Source: a virus. Taken from it: a stretch of DNA of 24,667 nt. The translations under genes and the position numbers were made by a program. The notes beneath the pieces are model-generated. The model had not been told where the DNA came from and searched no databases. It saw only the letters and a list, made by a program, of their open reading frames with translations. Positions within the stretch are counted from its first letter, which is position 1; every line of letters starts with the position of its first letter. The DNA is taken from the IMG/VR virus record IMGVR_UViG_3300021437_000080, positions 1 to 24,667 of that record, one strand, 5' to 3'. This document shows, one piece after another, positions 5,461 through 12,530 of the stretch.

Positions 5461-5853
5461 ATGAAGTACATAATTGACGGAGCCCCAATTCCGCTCGCAC
5501 GTCCACGATTTGGTAATGGCAGGACATACGACACTCAGGCATCGCAGAAGAATGATTGTAGGGCAAATTTGGTGGCTTGCCGTGGAAGGGCAGAGCCACT
5601 CAACGGGCCGATTCACATGGATGTGGTGTTTTATATGCCAATACCCAAGTCGCTGTCGTCAGTTAAACAAAAGAACCTTGATCAAAAGCCCCACCACGTC
5701 AAACCAGACCTGTCTAACTTGATCAAATTCATAGAAGACTGCGCAAACGAAATATGCTTCGGCGACGATGCCACTATCTCATCAATTACAGCAAGAAAAA
5801 TATATGACGATTTTCCAAGAACCGAATTAACACTAACGGAGATAGTTTTGTGA
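5461..5853 (+). CDS. RusA-like Holliday junction resolvase, 130 aa
   Basis: I chose ATG 5461, with GGGAG 4 bases upstream. A longer frame from GTG 5410 would overlap the previous stop and add 17 non-conserved residues. The length matches RusA. The protein opens with 'IDGAPIPLARPRF', has a strand 'IHMDVVFYMP' (51-60), and then the active-site helix 'KPDLSNLIKFIED' (81-93) and 'FGDDATI' (100-106). RusA enzymes cut four-way DNA junctions with conserved Asp residues; D83 and D102/D103 are present. The second Asp of the usual D-x-D-N motif is Ser85 here. The enzyme would resolve replication or recombination intermediates before packaging. Confidence 0.8.
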   Translation: MKYIIDGAPIPLARPRFGNGRTYDTQASQKNDCRANLVACRGRAEPLNGPIHMDVVFYMPIPKSLSSVKQKNLDQKPHHVKPDLSNLIKFIEDCANEICFGDDATISSITARKIYDDFPRTELTLTEIVL

Positions 5854-6362
5854 AGAAAACCCCACAACGTAGCACGGGGCGTAAGAAGGCGCAAAAAAGT
5901 GAGATAGTGCCTTTTCAAGAAGAATATTATCGCGACATGTTCACCTTTCAGCTTGTCCCCGTCAGCGAAAAATATCTCCTGCGTATAGCAGAAGAATGGG
6001 TAAATTACACACTAGAGAATGAAGAGATTCTTACCAAGAATTCTTATCTTAACAAAAAGCGATTGCTGCGCGGGACGGTTGATCGCTGGATGGATAGGTG
6101 CCCGGAACTTAAGGAAGCGTTTGGATTTGTAACCCAAATACTGGCAGAGCGTAGAGAACAAGGTGCAACCAAGGGCAAGCTCTCTGAAAGCTGGGTAAAA
6201 TACAGCCATGTGCTTTATGATAACGAATACAGGGATCTCGAGACATGGCGTAACTCACTGAAAGAAAAAATAGCGGGAGCGGGCTCGACTAATGTTGTCG
6301 TCGAGATGAAGAAGTTCCCCGAAACTGATGTTGTACCGGCACGCACAAAGGAGAAAGAATGA
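5850..6362 (+). CDS. Probable terminase small subunit, 170 aa
   Basis: The GTG start overlaps the stop of the resolvase by 4 bases (GTGA), with GGAG 8 bases upstream. The N-terminus is very basic (KKTPQRSTGRKKAQK). Residues about 75-140 run 'DRWMDRCPELKEAFGFVTQ', then 'LAERREQGATKGKL', 'HVLYDNEYRDLETWR'. This resembles a class of phage small-terminase-like proteins in which an N-terminal DNA-binding part precedes a helix with RRE-x-G. Small terminases recognise phage DNA and regulate the large motor subunit. It lies two small genes before the large terminase, which supports the call. It could instead be another DNA-binding protein of the replication block. Confidence 0.55.
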   Translation: MKKTPQRSTGRKKAQKSEIVPFQEEYYRDMFTFQLVPVSEKYLLRIAEEWVNYTLENEEILTKNSYLNKKRLLRGTVDRWMDRCPELKEAFGFVTQILAERREQGATKGKLSESWVKYSHVLYDNEYRDLETWRNSLKEKIAGAGSTNVVVEMKKFPETDVVPARTKEKE

Positions 6363-6715
6363 AGAGACTATTGCTGACGCTACTGTTATTACCTCCTTTT
6401 CTGCGTGCTGAGAGATACTTTATTTTTCATGTCGGCAGCTACGACGCACTCAAATCAATCCCGGTACAGCTCTCTATGGAAAGCCTTAAAAACACCGGGG
6501 CTACGATTGTCTGGACAGAACGTCAAACCGTTATGTATGCACTCGTTGGCGTTACCTCGATCGTGGCCTCGTACTTTGCCTATAAGTGGTATCGCCACAA
6601 GACACGTAGAAGGTTATGCGCCGAATGCCTCTGCTGGGTATCCATATGCGACGCATCAAAAGAAGAGATATTAATAGACCAAGAACACTGTGCTTTTTGT
6701 TCAAAGAGGAACTAG
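6359..6715 (+). CDS. Membrane protein with cytoplasmic Cys-rich (zinc-ribbon-like) tail, 118 aa
   Basis: ATG 6359 overlaps the previous stop by 4 bases (ATGA). A signal-like segment (MKRLLLTLLLLPPFLRA, 1-17) is followed by about 40 residues likely outside the membrane. A transmembrane helix follows (about 58-76, VMYALVGVTSIVASYFAY), then a basic stop-transfer cluster (KWYRHKTRRR) and six cysteines, C87, C90, C92, C97, C111 and C114. The CxxC pairs C87/C90 and C111/C114 could bind zinc on the inner side. It sits oddly between terminase genes. A spanin, holin or exclusion function cannot be told apart from sequence alone. Confidence 0.7.
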   Translation: MKRLLLTLLLLPPFLRAERYFIFHVGSYDALKSIPVQLSMESLKNTGATIVWTERQTVMYALVGVTSIVASYFAYKWYRHKTRRRLCAECLCWVSICDASKEEILIDQEHCAFCSKRN

Positions 6716-6949
6716 ATGAACGAACCAAAAAAAACTATGGCACCACGACGCCAGACGTATGACGATCTTAAACAACGCATTGCCACATTAGAGGCATCAG
6801 TTCAATCTCACACGTTACAGATTAATAAGCTCCAAGCGTTTATGATGGAAAGCAAAAACAAGGAACGCATTGAATCCATGTCTTGTAAAGACGATTCATT
6901 CTTGTTTCGTCTTAAGTCGCTCTTTGGCGCACGCGCTAACGTTGAATAA
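6716..6949 (+). CDS. Small coiled-coil protein, 77 aa
   Basis: The ATG directly follows the previous stop codon, and AGAGGA lies 5 bases upstream. Residues about 16-50 show a heptad pattern (YDDLKQRIATLEASVQSHTL followed by QINKLQAFM), predicting a coiled coil. The C-terminus is basic with a short hydrophobic patch (FLFRLKSLFG). The stop is immediately followed by the large terminase start, so the two are translationally linked. It may assist packaging, but no family is recognised. Confidence 0.65.
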   Translation: MNEPKKTMAPRRQTYDDLKQRIATLEASVQSHTLQINKLQAFMMESKNKERIESMSCKDDSFLFRLKSLFGARANVE

Positions 6950-8314
6950 ATGAACATCGAGACACGCATCAAACTCGATAAGTTTACACCGCGTGACTTT
7001 CAGCTGCCGCTCTTTGATGCGATTGAGAACAAGGGCTATAAGCGCGTGCTCTGCTTGTGGCCCCGTCGCGCCGGCAAAGACGTATGCGCATTCAATCTCG
7101 CCATACGCGCTGCGCTACGTAAAACACAGACGATTTTTTACGTGTTCCCTACCTATAACTCTGGACGCAAGATTCTCTGGGACGCGATCACCAACGATGG
7201 CCTACGCATCTTAGACTATTGCCCACTCGAACTAGCCGATCGCAACGAACAGCTTATGCGCCTCCGTTTTAAGAACGGTTCAGTGCTTCAGGTCATCGGG
7301 TCTAATGATTATGATACGGCGCTCGTCGGTACCAACGCACAGTTCATTATCTTTTCTGAGTACGCGCTGCAAGATCCACGCGCTTACCAGTTTGCCCGTC
7401 CAATTCTAACAGCCAACGATGGGGTCGCGCTCTTTTTGTCTACACCTCGAGGCCGCAATCATCTCTATGATCTGTATCAAATCGCGCAGCATTCTCCCGA
7501 TGAATGGTTCTGTTACAAGCTTACCGTTGCTGATACGCAACACATTCGCATGGCAGATATTAAGCGTGAGATAGATCTTGGTGAACTGTCTGAAGGGATG
7601 GTACAGCAAGAATATTACACCAGCTTTGATCAAGGCCAGGACGGCTACTTCTACATGCGTGAGATCGATAAGATGCGTCTTGATGGACGTATCGGGATGG
7701 TGCCATGGGAGCCGCGATTCAAAGTGCATACGGCATGGGATCTAGGTATCAACGACCCGACGGTTATCATCTGGTTTCAGATCGTTGGCACCACGGTACA
7801 CGTTATCGATTACTATAGTGCGAGTAACAGATCTATAGATCACTTTGTCAACATTGTTCTCAATAAACCGTATGTGTATGGCCGCCATTTCCCACCTCAT
7901 GATATTATGGTCAGGGAGCAGGGATCGGGACTAACCAGACGGGAGATGTATAAGCAACTCGGTATCAACTTTTCTGAGGTTTATAAGTTAGATCTGCTTG
8001 ATGGTATTGAGTGTGTAAAATCGTCCATGGCGCGTATATGGATCGATGAGGTAAAATGCAAAGAGCTTATTCGTCACGTATCCAACTATCGCCAGGAATG
8101 GGATCCGGAGCGTAAGCGCTATAAAGCTATCCCCTTACACGATGATAATTCCCACGCGTCAGACGCGATGCGGTATCTGTGCGTCGCGCTTAAGAAGGCA
8201 TCGTTTGAGGGGACTACTCCAGATCAACTTGAGAAGCGATACCAAGAAGCTGTCTATGGATCACAGTCTAGTCTCCCTTCGTTTTTCAGGGATGAAGGGA
8301 ATGAATGGCGGTAG
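6950..8314 (+). CDS. Phage terminase, large subunit (packaging ATPase and nuclease), 454 aa
   Basis: This motor protein pumps DNA into the prohead and cuts it. The ATPase part shows a Walker-A-like loop 'WPRRAGKD' (37-44), the adenine/Q-type motif 'FTPRDFQLPLFD' (12-23), a Walker-B-like 'FIIFSEYAL' (132-140) and the coupling motif 'LSTPRGR' (163-169). The nuclease half has the RNase-H-like fold: 'TAWDLGINDPT' (261-271, D264), 'HVIDYYSAS' (284-292, D287) and 'NSHASDAMRYL' (400-410, D405). The length is normal and complete. The start directly follows the previous stop codon with no strong ribosome site, so coupling is likely. It overlaps the next small gene by 10 bases. Confidence 0.95.
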   Translation: MNIETRIKLDKFTPRDFQLPLFDAIENKGYKRVLCLWPRRAGKDVCAFNLAIRAALRKTQTIFYVFPTYNSGRKILWDAITNDGLRILDYCPLELADRNEQLMRLRFKNGSVLQVIGSNDYDTALVGTNAQFIIFSEYALQDPRAYQFARPILTANDGVALFLSTPRGRNHLYDLYQIAQHSPDEWFCYKLTVADTQHIRMADIKREIDLGELSEGMVQQEYYTSFDQGQDGYFYMREIDKMRLDGRIGMVPWEPRFKVHTAWDLGINDPTVIIWFQIVGTTVHVIDYYSASNRSIDHFVNIVLNKPYVYGRHFPPHDIMVREQGSGLTRREMYKQLGINFSEVYKLDLLDGIECVKSSMARIWIDEVKCKELIRHVSNYRQEWDPERKRYKAIPLHDDNSHASDAMRYLCVALKKASFEGTTPDQLEKRYQEAVYGSQSSLPSFFRDEGNEWR

Positions 8315-8496
8315 TAAAGGAATGCCGCGGTTTAACGATTCCACACTACTATTACGTAACGGAAATGCGCCTCAATCCCAGGTATGGAACTGATGAGTTA
8401 GAGCCTGAATTTGAGATCTTGCATGTTCTTGTTGAACGCGATAGGATATGCGCCGATTGCAGGACCTCGTTTTGTCGTACCGCTTTGCGACCGTGA
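8305..8496 (+). CDS. Small Cys-containing protein after the terminase, 63 aa
   Basis: ATG 8305 overlaps the end of the terminase gene by 10 bases, with AGGGA 4 bases before it. The protein has an aromatic N-terminal half (HYYYVTEMRL), an acidic middle and a C-terminal 'CADCRTSFC' cluster that could bind metal together with C7. It is the last gene before the terminator at 8517. Codon use resembles its neighbours. No family is recognised. Confidence 0.55.
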   Translation: MAVVKECRGLTIPHYYYVTEMRLNPRYGTDELEPEFEILHVLVERDRICADCRTSFCRTALRP

Positions 8497-8516
8497 TACC
8501 TTCCTCTTTTGTTACG

Positions 8517-8557
8517 CCTCCGTCTGGGATTCCCTACCCAGGCCGGAGGTCTTTTTC
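8517..8557 (+). terminator. Rho-independent terminator after the terminase operon
   Basis: CCTCCG (8517-8522) pairs with CGGAGG (8544-8549), with an inner CTGGG/CCCAG stem around the loop. TCTTTTTC follows directly. The gap 8497-8639 holds this terminator and the promoter at 8572. Confidence 0.85.
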
Positions 8558-8571
8558 TGGCTATCTATTTC

Positions 8572-8600
8572 TTGATATCTATGGTACGTAATTCTAGACT
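8572..8600 (+). promoter_or_regulatory. Promoter of the portal operon
   Basis: TTGATA (8572-8577) and TAGACT (8595-8600) are 17 bases apart. It lies just after the terminator and 40 bases before the portal gene, whose AAGGAGAG site is near 8626. Confidence 0.5.
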
Positions 8601-8639
8601 AGGTCTCTGTTAATCAACCGTTCAGAAGGAGAGATTCAC

Positions 8640-10664
8640 ATGCCTTTGTTCCCCCAGTTAGGGCCCCAATATTATGACGAAAGGGACAAGGGGATCTTGT
8701 CTCGGATGGAGGCCTTCTATGCCGAGTCGATAACCATCAACCAGTCCTATTGGGGAGAAGGTGATACAGACCATCGCTTCATGGCCGGCGATCAAACCCT
8801 CTGGAATGATCTTTATGGAAATCTCCCTGCTAATCGTCGTCGTCAGTTTTCGTTTAATCGTATCGCTCGCGTTATCAATCTTATCGATGGCTATCAACGC
8901 CGAAACAGAAAATCCACCATCGTCACAGGCGTAGAGAATGCCGATGACCTTACCGCCGATCAGTTCACTAAAGTGCTCATGTGGGTCAACCAACAGGAAG
9001 GCGTACTTGAGACCATATCCGATTCATTCCGAGGCTCTCTTATTGCTGGTATGAATCTGCTACATGTCTGGATGGATTATCGCACTGACCCAATAAGCGG
9101 TAATATACGTGTTGATAACTGCTCGTATAATAGCTTCTTAATCGATCCCTTTTTCAGGAAAAAAGATCTATCTGATTGTAACGCTATCTGGAAGCGCTCG
9201 TTCTTAACTAAGCGTGAATGCATATCTCTATTACCAGATTTTGAAGACCAGATCATCGGGCTCCAAGGCAACGACAACCGCGACGGTAAGTTCCAGTTTA
9301 TGCCAGAAAGTTACAACTATGGCATGAAGAACTTGCTGACCTATGATGAATATTACTATCGTGATTATCGCAAGCAAAAGATGCTCTGTGATACCGTTAC
9401 GGGTGAGACACTTGAATGGAAGTCGCAAGACGAAGATAAGCTCAAAGAGTTCTTGCGCGCTTATCCACAAGTGACGATGATCGAAGGAGAGATTCCAACG
9501 GTTAAGTTGGCTATCGTGGTGCAAGGCAAGGTCATGTATGATGGGCCACAGCCGATGGGGATCGATAACTATCCGTTCGTTCCAGTCTTTGCGTACTATT
9601 ATCCGGAGATGCCGTACTTCCCATGGCGTATTCAAGGTGTTGTCCGCGGGCTTCGTGACTCACAATACCTGTACAACCGTCGTAAAGCCATTGAGCTTGA
9701 TATCCTTGAGTCACAGATCAATTCTGGTTATAAGTACAAAGAGAATGCGCTCGTAAATCCAAAAGACATATTCTTGTCAGGTCAGGGCAGAGGGCTAGCG
9801 CTTAAAGAAGATGCGCAGATGAGTGATGTTGAACAGATATTACCGCCTGCCGTGCCTCAATCGATGATAGATCTATCACGTATTCTTGGTGAAGAGATAT
9901 CGCAAATATCTGGTGTTAACGAAGAATTACTCGGGTCTGCTGTTGATGATAAAGCTGGCATCTTATCCATGTTACGCCAAGGCGCTGGGCTTACTACGCT
10001 CCAGATTCTCTTTGATAATCTTGATCACGCCCAAAAACTACTTGGCAAGTTGATGATCGATCTGATACAGGCAAACTTCACACCTGGAAAAGTTAAAAAG
10101 ATCTTAGAAGGCGATGAGCCAACCGAGCAGTTCCATAACAAGGCGTTCGGTAAATATAATGCCGTTGTTGAAGAGGGTCTTAATACGACTACGCAAAAGC
10201 AGATGCAGTTTGCTCAGTTACTCCAACTTCGCGACACAGGGGTTCCAGTTCCTGATGACGTTCTGTTAGAAGCAAGCACGATGACCAACAAGCGTGATCT
10301 GATTGAAGCAATTTCCCAAGCACGCAATCAACAAGCGCAAGCACAGCAAGCACAAGCGGCTGCTCAGTCTGAACTTGTTGCTGCTCAAGCCGAAATGGCT
10401 CGAGCGCGTGCTGCAGCAGATCAAGGACTTAGCCTTGAACGTATTTCGCGTGTTGATGAAAATGAAGCACTTGCGATTGAGCGTAAAGCAAAAGCAGCCC
10501 ATGATGAAGACACAGCATTATTAACCCGCGTTAAAGCACTCAAAGAGTTAGAAGATCTTGATATTAGACATCTTGAGCGACTGATCGCATTATCGAACAT
10601 GCTCAAGGATGAGACAAAGATTCGTGAAGAAGAACAGGTCCCATCATCCCCGTTAGCGGCATAG
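8640..10664 (+). CDS. Portal protein, P22-like, 674 aa
   Basis: The portal forms a twelve-subunit ring at one capsid vertex through which DNA enters and leaves, and it binds the terminase and tail. The sequence shows the P22-type pattern: an N-terminal helix with 'NQSYWGEGDTDHRFMAGDQ' (34-52), 'FNRIARVINLIDGYQRRNRK' (72-91), and a central region with 'WRIQGVVRGLRDSQYLYNRR' (about 331-350). A later section has 'ISGVNEELLGS'. From about residue 560 the tail is Gln/Ala-rich and coiled-coil-like ('QAQQAQAAAQSELVAAQAEM'), as in the barrel helices of long podovirus portals. Its length fits P22-class portals. It starts a new transcription unit. Confidence 0.92.
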   Translation: MPLFPQLGPQYYDERDKGILSRMEAFYAESITINQSYWGEGDTDHRFMAGDQTLWNDLYGNLPANRRRQFSFNRIARVINLIDGYQRRNRKSTIVTGVENADDLTADQFTKVLMWVNQQEGVLETISDSFRGSLIAGMNLLHVWMDYRTDPISGNIRVDNCSYNSFLIDPFFRKKDLSDCNAIWKRSFLTKRECISLLPDFEDQIIGLQGNDNRDGKFQFMPESYNYGMKNLLTYDEYYYRDYRKQKMLCDTVTGETLEWKSQDEDKLKEFLRAYPQVTMIEGEIPTVKLAIVVQGKVMYDGPQPMGIDNYPFVPVFAYYYPEMPYFPWRIQGVVRGLRDSQYLYNRRKAIELDILESQINSGYKYKENALVNPKDIFLSGQGRGLALKEDAQMSDVEQILPPAVPQSMIDLSRILGEEISQISGVNEELLGSAVDDKAGILSMLRQGAGLTTLQILFDNLDHAQKLLGKLMIDLIQANFTPGKVKKILEGDEPTEQFHNKAFGKYNAVVEEGLNTTTQKQMQFAQLLQLRDTGVPVPDDVLLEASTMTNKRDLIEAISQARNQQAQAQQAQAAAQSELVAAQAEMARARAAADQGLSLERISRVDENEALAIERKAKAAHDEDTALLTRVKALKELEDLDIRHLERLIALSNMLKDETKIREEEQVPSSPLAA

Positions 10665-10673
10665 GAGAAGAGA

Positions 10674-10868
10674 ATGTTTTTAGAAGAGATCGTCAGGACG
10701 CAAGCAATAAGCAAAATAGAAGACTTTATTTCTCATGTTGAGGAAAAGGTAGAATTTGTTAATGTGAGCGACAACAAATGGCAAGTGATTATCAGCTTTG
10801 ACCTTGATGAAACGAATATGAACGCGGTTGAAAAAGAAGCCATAGCGGCACTTTTGAAATATTTATAA
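10674..10868 (+). CDS. Small acidic protein after portal, 64 aa
   Basis: ATAGGAGAAGAGA precedes ATG 10674, giving a good ribosome site. The protein has an N-terminal helix (FLEEIVRTQAISKIEDFI), a beta-strand pair (VEFVNVSDNKWQVIISFDL) and a C-terminal helix, so it looks like a compact alpha/beta domain. It lies 9 bases after the portal stop in the same operon. Function is unknown. Confidence 0.65.
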   Translation: MFLEEIVRTQAISKIEDFISHVEEKVEFVNVSDNKWQVIISFDLDETNMNAVEKEAIAALLKYL

Positions 10869-10871
10869 AAG

Positions 10872-10886
10872 CTCTAATGGTTAGAG
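10872..10886. repeat. Short perfect hairpin after the 64-aa gene
   Basis: CTCTAA (10872-10877) and TTAGAG (10881-10886) pair around a 3-base loop. No T-run follows. The 72-base gap has no gene. Confidence 0.35.
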
Positions 10887-10940
10887 GTACTATAAACCTT
10901 GCAGCACGAAAGTGGACTGCAGTAACTAGAAAGGCCTATT

Positions 10941-11336
10941 ATGGCAAAAAGACATCATCGCTCTCATCGTTCATCACGGCGTGAAGGTGCGTATGGTCAT
11001 TCTGATGTAGCATTCAAGCACAATCCTGATCGTTTCAATGATGAGCATCATCGTGAGCAAGAAGGTGTAATGGATGGCCATTTAATGCGTCTGTCTCGAG
11101 CTGAGATGTATGCTGGTATGGAACCACGCCGTCGCCAAGAGCTTGAAGATGCTGGCATGATTCATGAAGATCATCGCATGGTTGCTAACTTACCTCAAGA
11201 AGTGATCATGAAGCCTTACCCAAGAACTGGTCCTTATCTTCCAGAAGGTCTTGATGACACTATCGAAGGTGTTGACCGTCAGATGGATTATGATGATGAA
11301 CAACGTCGTCGTCATTTCTATCCAAAGAAAGTATAA
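10941..11336 (+). CDS. His/Arg-rich small phage protein, 131 aa
   Basis: The ATG is preceded by AGAAAGG, a modest ribosome site. The N-terminus is dense in His, Arg and Ser (AKRHHRSHRSSRREGAYGHS). A conserved-looking centre follows: 'MEPRRRQELEDAGMIHEDHR' (60-79) and 'MVANLPQEVIMKPYP'. It ends with an acidic/basic tail closing in FYPKKV. The central block is repeated in the next gene (11358-11561), so the two are tandem paralogues. The basic N-terminus suggests contact with DNA or a virion role, but no family is recognised. Confidence 0.7.
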   Translation: MAKRHHRSHRSSRREGAYGHSDVAFKHNPDRFNDEHHREQEGVMDGHLMRLSRAEMYAGMEPRRRQELEDAGMIHEDHRMVANLPQEVIMKPYPRTGPYLPEGLDDTIEGVDRQMDYDDEQRRRHFYPKKV

Positions 11337-11357
11337 CGTCTTCGTTATGGAGATCGT

Positions 11358-11561
11358 ATGAAGATACTGAAAGACATGGAACTTCATTTTGTGCGCAGCG
11401 CTAAAATCAGGGGTGAAAGCCTCGATCCACGACGCGCTCAAGAACGCGCTGACTTTGAGATGGTAAGTGAAGATCCGCGAGAGATTGCTAATCTCCCACG
11501 TCGTTTCCAGTCGCGCGAGTTTCCTAAAAAGGCGGGTCTCTTCTCGCCTGAATGGGAGTAG
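11358..11561 (+). CDS. Short paralogue of the preceding His/Arg-rich protein, 67 aa
   Basis: GGAG lies 5 bases before ATG 11358. The core 'LDPRRAQERADFEMVSEDPR' and 'EIANLPRRFQSREFP' aligns with 'MEPRRRQELEDAGMIHEDHR' and 'MVANLPQEVIMKPYP' of the protein encoded just upstream. It lacks the basic N-terminal extension and the acidic C-terminal tail. The pair looks like a tandem duplication followed by divergence. Function unknown. Confidence 0.65.
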   Translation: MKILKDMELHFVRSAKIRGESLDPRRAQERADFEMVSEDPREIANLPRRFQSREFPKKAGLFSPEWE

Positions 11562-11562
11562 T

Positions 11563-11712
11563 ATGCCAGTTATGCTACGATTCAAGGGCAAGCCAACAAA
11601 GATAGCCTACAAGGTGATGGGTAAGCCACAGAACTTTGTTGATGATAAGACGTTCAAAGACGTATACATCAATAGACGGCTTATTATGGAAGAAACTGCT
11701 CGAGTTCGTTAG
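11563..11712 (+). CDS. Small basic protein, 49 aa
   Basis: ATG 11563 lies one base after the preceding stop, with GGGAG 4 bases upstream. The same frame is open further upstream, but that section overlaps the 67-aa gene and has no ribosome site. The product starts MPVMLRFKGKPTK and is basic and soluble with no recognised motif. It is part of the run of small genes between portal and scaffold. Confidence 0.55.
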   Translation: MPVMLRFKGKPTKIAYKVMGKPQNFVDDKTFKDVYINRRLIMEETARVR

Positions 11713-11715
11713 TAC

Positions 11716-11752
11716 GATGGTGTGCCAGGTTAATCACCGCCGGCACACCATC
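11716..11752. repeat. Strong perfect hairpin without T-run
   Basis: GATGGTGTGCC (11716-11726) and GGCACACCATC (11742-11752) form a perfect 11-bp stem around a 15-base loop. No T-run follows; the next gene's AAGGAG starts within ten bases. It may stabilise or divide the transcript rather than end it. Confidence 0.7.
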
Positions 11753-11772
11753 CCCTGCCTAAGGAGAAGCGT

Positions 11773-12108
11773 ATGAGTAAGAAGAAGGCACATCCAAAGA
11801 AAAAGTCTGCACCTAAGAAAATAACCGTCGCCAAGGGTGTCAAAGTAGCTCGTGGCGTTGAAGAGAAGATGAGAGAGAAACCTGGATCTTCTAGCGCGGG
11901 TAAATATAAGCATGTCTCACCGAAGAAATTTGTTGGATCTGCTGGTGGCGCTAGCAAGTACTCATTTCCTGTGGCAGATTTGGCTCATGCACGTAGCGCA
12001 CTTTCTAGGGCTCATCTTGCTCCAAACCCTGAAGGAATTCGGGAAAAAGTGTATAGACTATATCCTGCGCTTAAGAAACGAGCCGCAAAACGACATAAAA
12101 AGGACTGA
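11773..12108 (+). CDS. Lys-rich small phage protein, 111 aa
   Basis: AAGGAG lies 6 bases before ATG 11773. The first 45 residues are Lys/Ser/Pro-rich and look disordered (SKKKAHPKKKSAPKK). Residues about 66-100 contain 'FPVADLAHARSALSRAHLAP' followed by 'EGIREKVYRLYPALKK'. This short helical module resembles small domains widespread in phage and bacterial proteins with the pattern 'HARSAL...I..K'. Strong positive charge suggests nucleic-acid contact, perhaps inside the capsid. The link to a named domain family (DUF6582-like) is tentative. Confidence 0.65.
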   Translation: MSKKKAHPKKKSAPKKITVAKGVKVARGVEEKMREKPGSSSAGKYKHVSPKKFVGSAGGASKYSFPVADLAHARSALSRAHLAPNPEGIREKVYRLYPALKKRAAKRHKKD

Positions 12109-12109
12109 G

Positions 12110-12424
12110 ATGGAAAAGAAAAAGTCAGGAGTTAAGCGTGTTGTTAAGCACCTTAAAAGAGACATTAAGTCTTTTAAAAAAGAAGCTGCAGAAGATCGCA
12201 AGCTCCTCAAAGAACTAAAACCTAAAAAAAAGCATGATCCTAAAAAGAAAAAGCCATCAAAGGGTAAAGCCAAGATAGAAAAAGTTTTACATGAATATAA
12301 AGAAGGCGAGCTCCACTCAGGTTCTAAAAAAGGGCCAAAAGTCACATCAAGGAAACAAGCGATTGCCATCGCCTTGTCTGAGGCACGCAAAGCTGGCGCC
12401 AAGATAAAGAAAAAAAAGAATTAG
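12110..12424 (+). CDS. Very Lys-rich protein with DUF6496-like C-terminus, 104 aa
   Basis: The start ATG 12110 follows the previous stop by one base; GGA in the end of that gene is the only ribosome site. A longer frame from 11912 overlaps the neighbouring gene and is rejected. About one third of the residues are Lys (34 of 104). The C-terminal part 'VLHEYKEGELHSGSKKGPKV' then 'SRKQAIAIALSEARKAGA' matches the short DUF6496-type module seen in phage and proteobacterial proteins. Function of that module is unknown; DNA binding is inferred from charge. The terminator at 12465 closes the operon. Confidence 0.75.
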   Translation: MEKKKSGVKRVVKHLKRDIKSFKKEAAEDRKLLKELKPKKKHDPKKKKPSKGKAKIEKVLHEYKEGELHSGSKKGPKVTSRKQAIAIALSEARKAGAKIKKKKN

Positions 12425-12464
12425 ACCCGTAGTTGATTGTTACTACTGTCTAGTGTCTCATTGT

Positions 12465-12492
12465 CCCCTCGTTGCTTGCGAGGGGATTTTTG
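12465..12492 (+). terminator. Rho-independent terminator after the small basic gene cluster
   Basis: CCCCTCG (12465-12471) and CGAGGGG (12479-12485) form a 7-bp stem with a 7-base loop, followed by ATTTTTGC. Confidence 0.85.
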
Positions 12493-12499
12493 CTATTAT
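12472..12499 (+). promoter_or_regulatory. Possible promoter overlapping the terminator
   Basis: TTGCTT (12472-12477) and TATTAT (12494-12499) are 16 bases apart, ahead of the gene at 12531. The -35 element would lie in the terminator loop and right arm. Confidence 0.4.
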
Positions 12500-12530
12500 G
12501 TGGCTAACAAATCATTACTAGGGAAGAGAT

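Noticed and set aside
5098-5616. 172-aa leftward open frame
   Set aside because: It is antisense to the replication gene and resolvase, has no ribosome site, and its Cys/Ser/Trp-rich composition is typical of a shadow frame.
7343-7369. Walker B of the large terminase lacks the usual Asp-Glu (FSEYA)
   Set aside because: S-E-Y/W-A in this place is common among phage large terminases, so it is not taken as a defect.
9231-9635. 134-aa leftward open frame inside the portal gene
   Set aside because: The portal is strongly supported; the opposite frame has no start signal or motif.
11912-12109. Longer start for the DUF6496-like protein
   Set aside because: The extension is out of frame inside the well-supported 111-aa gene and has no ribosome site.
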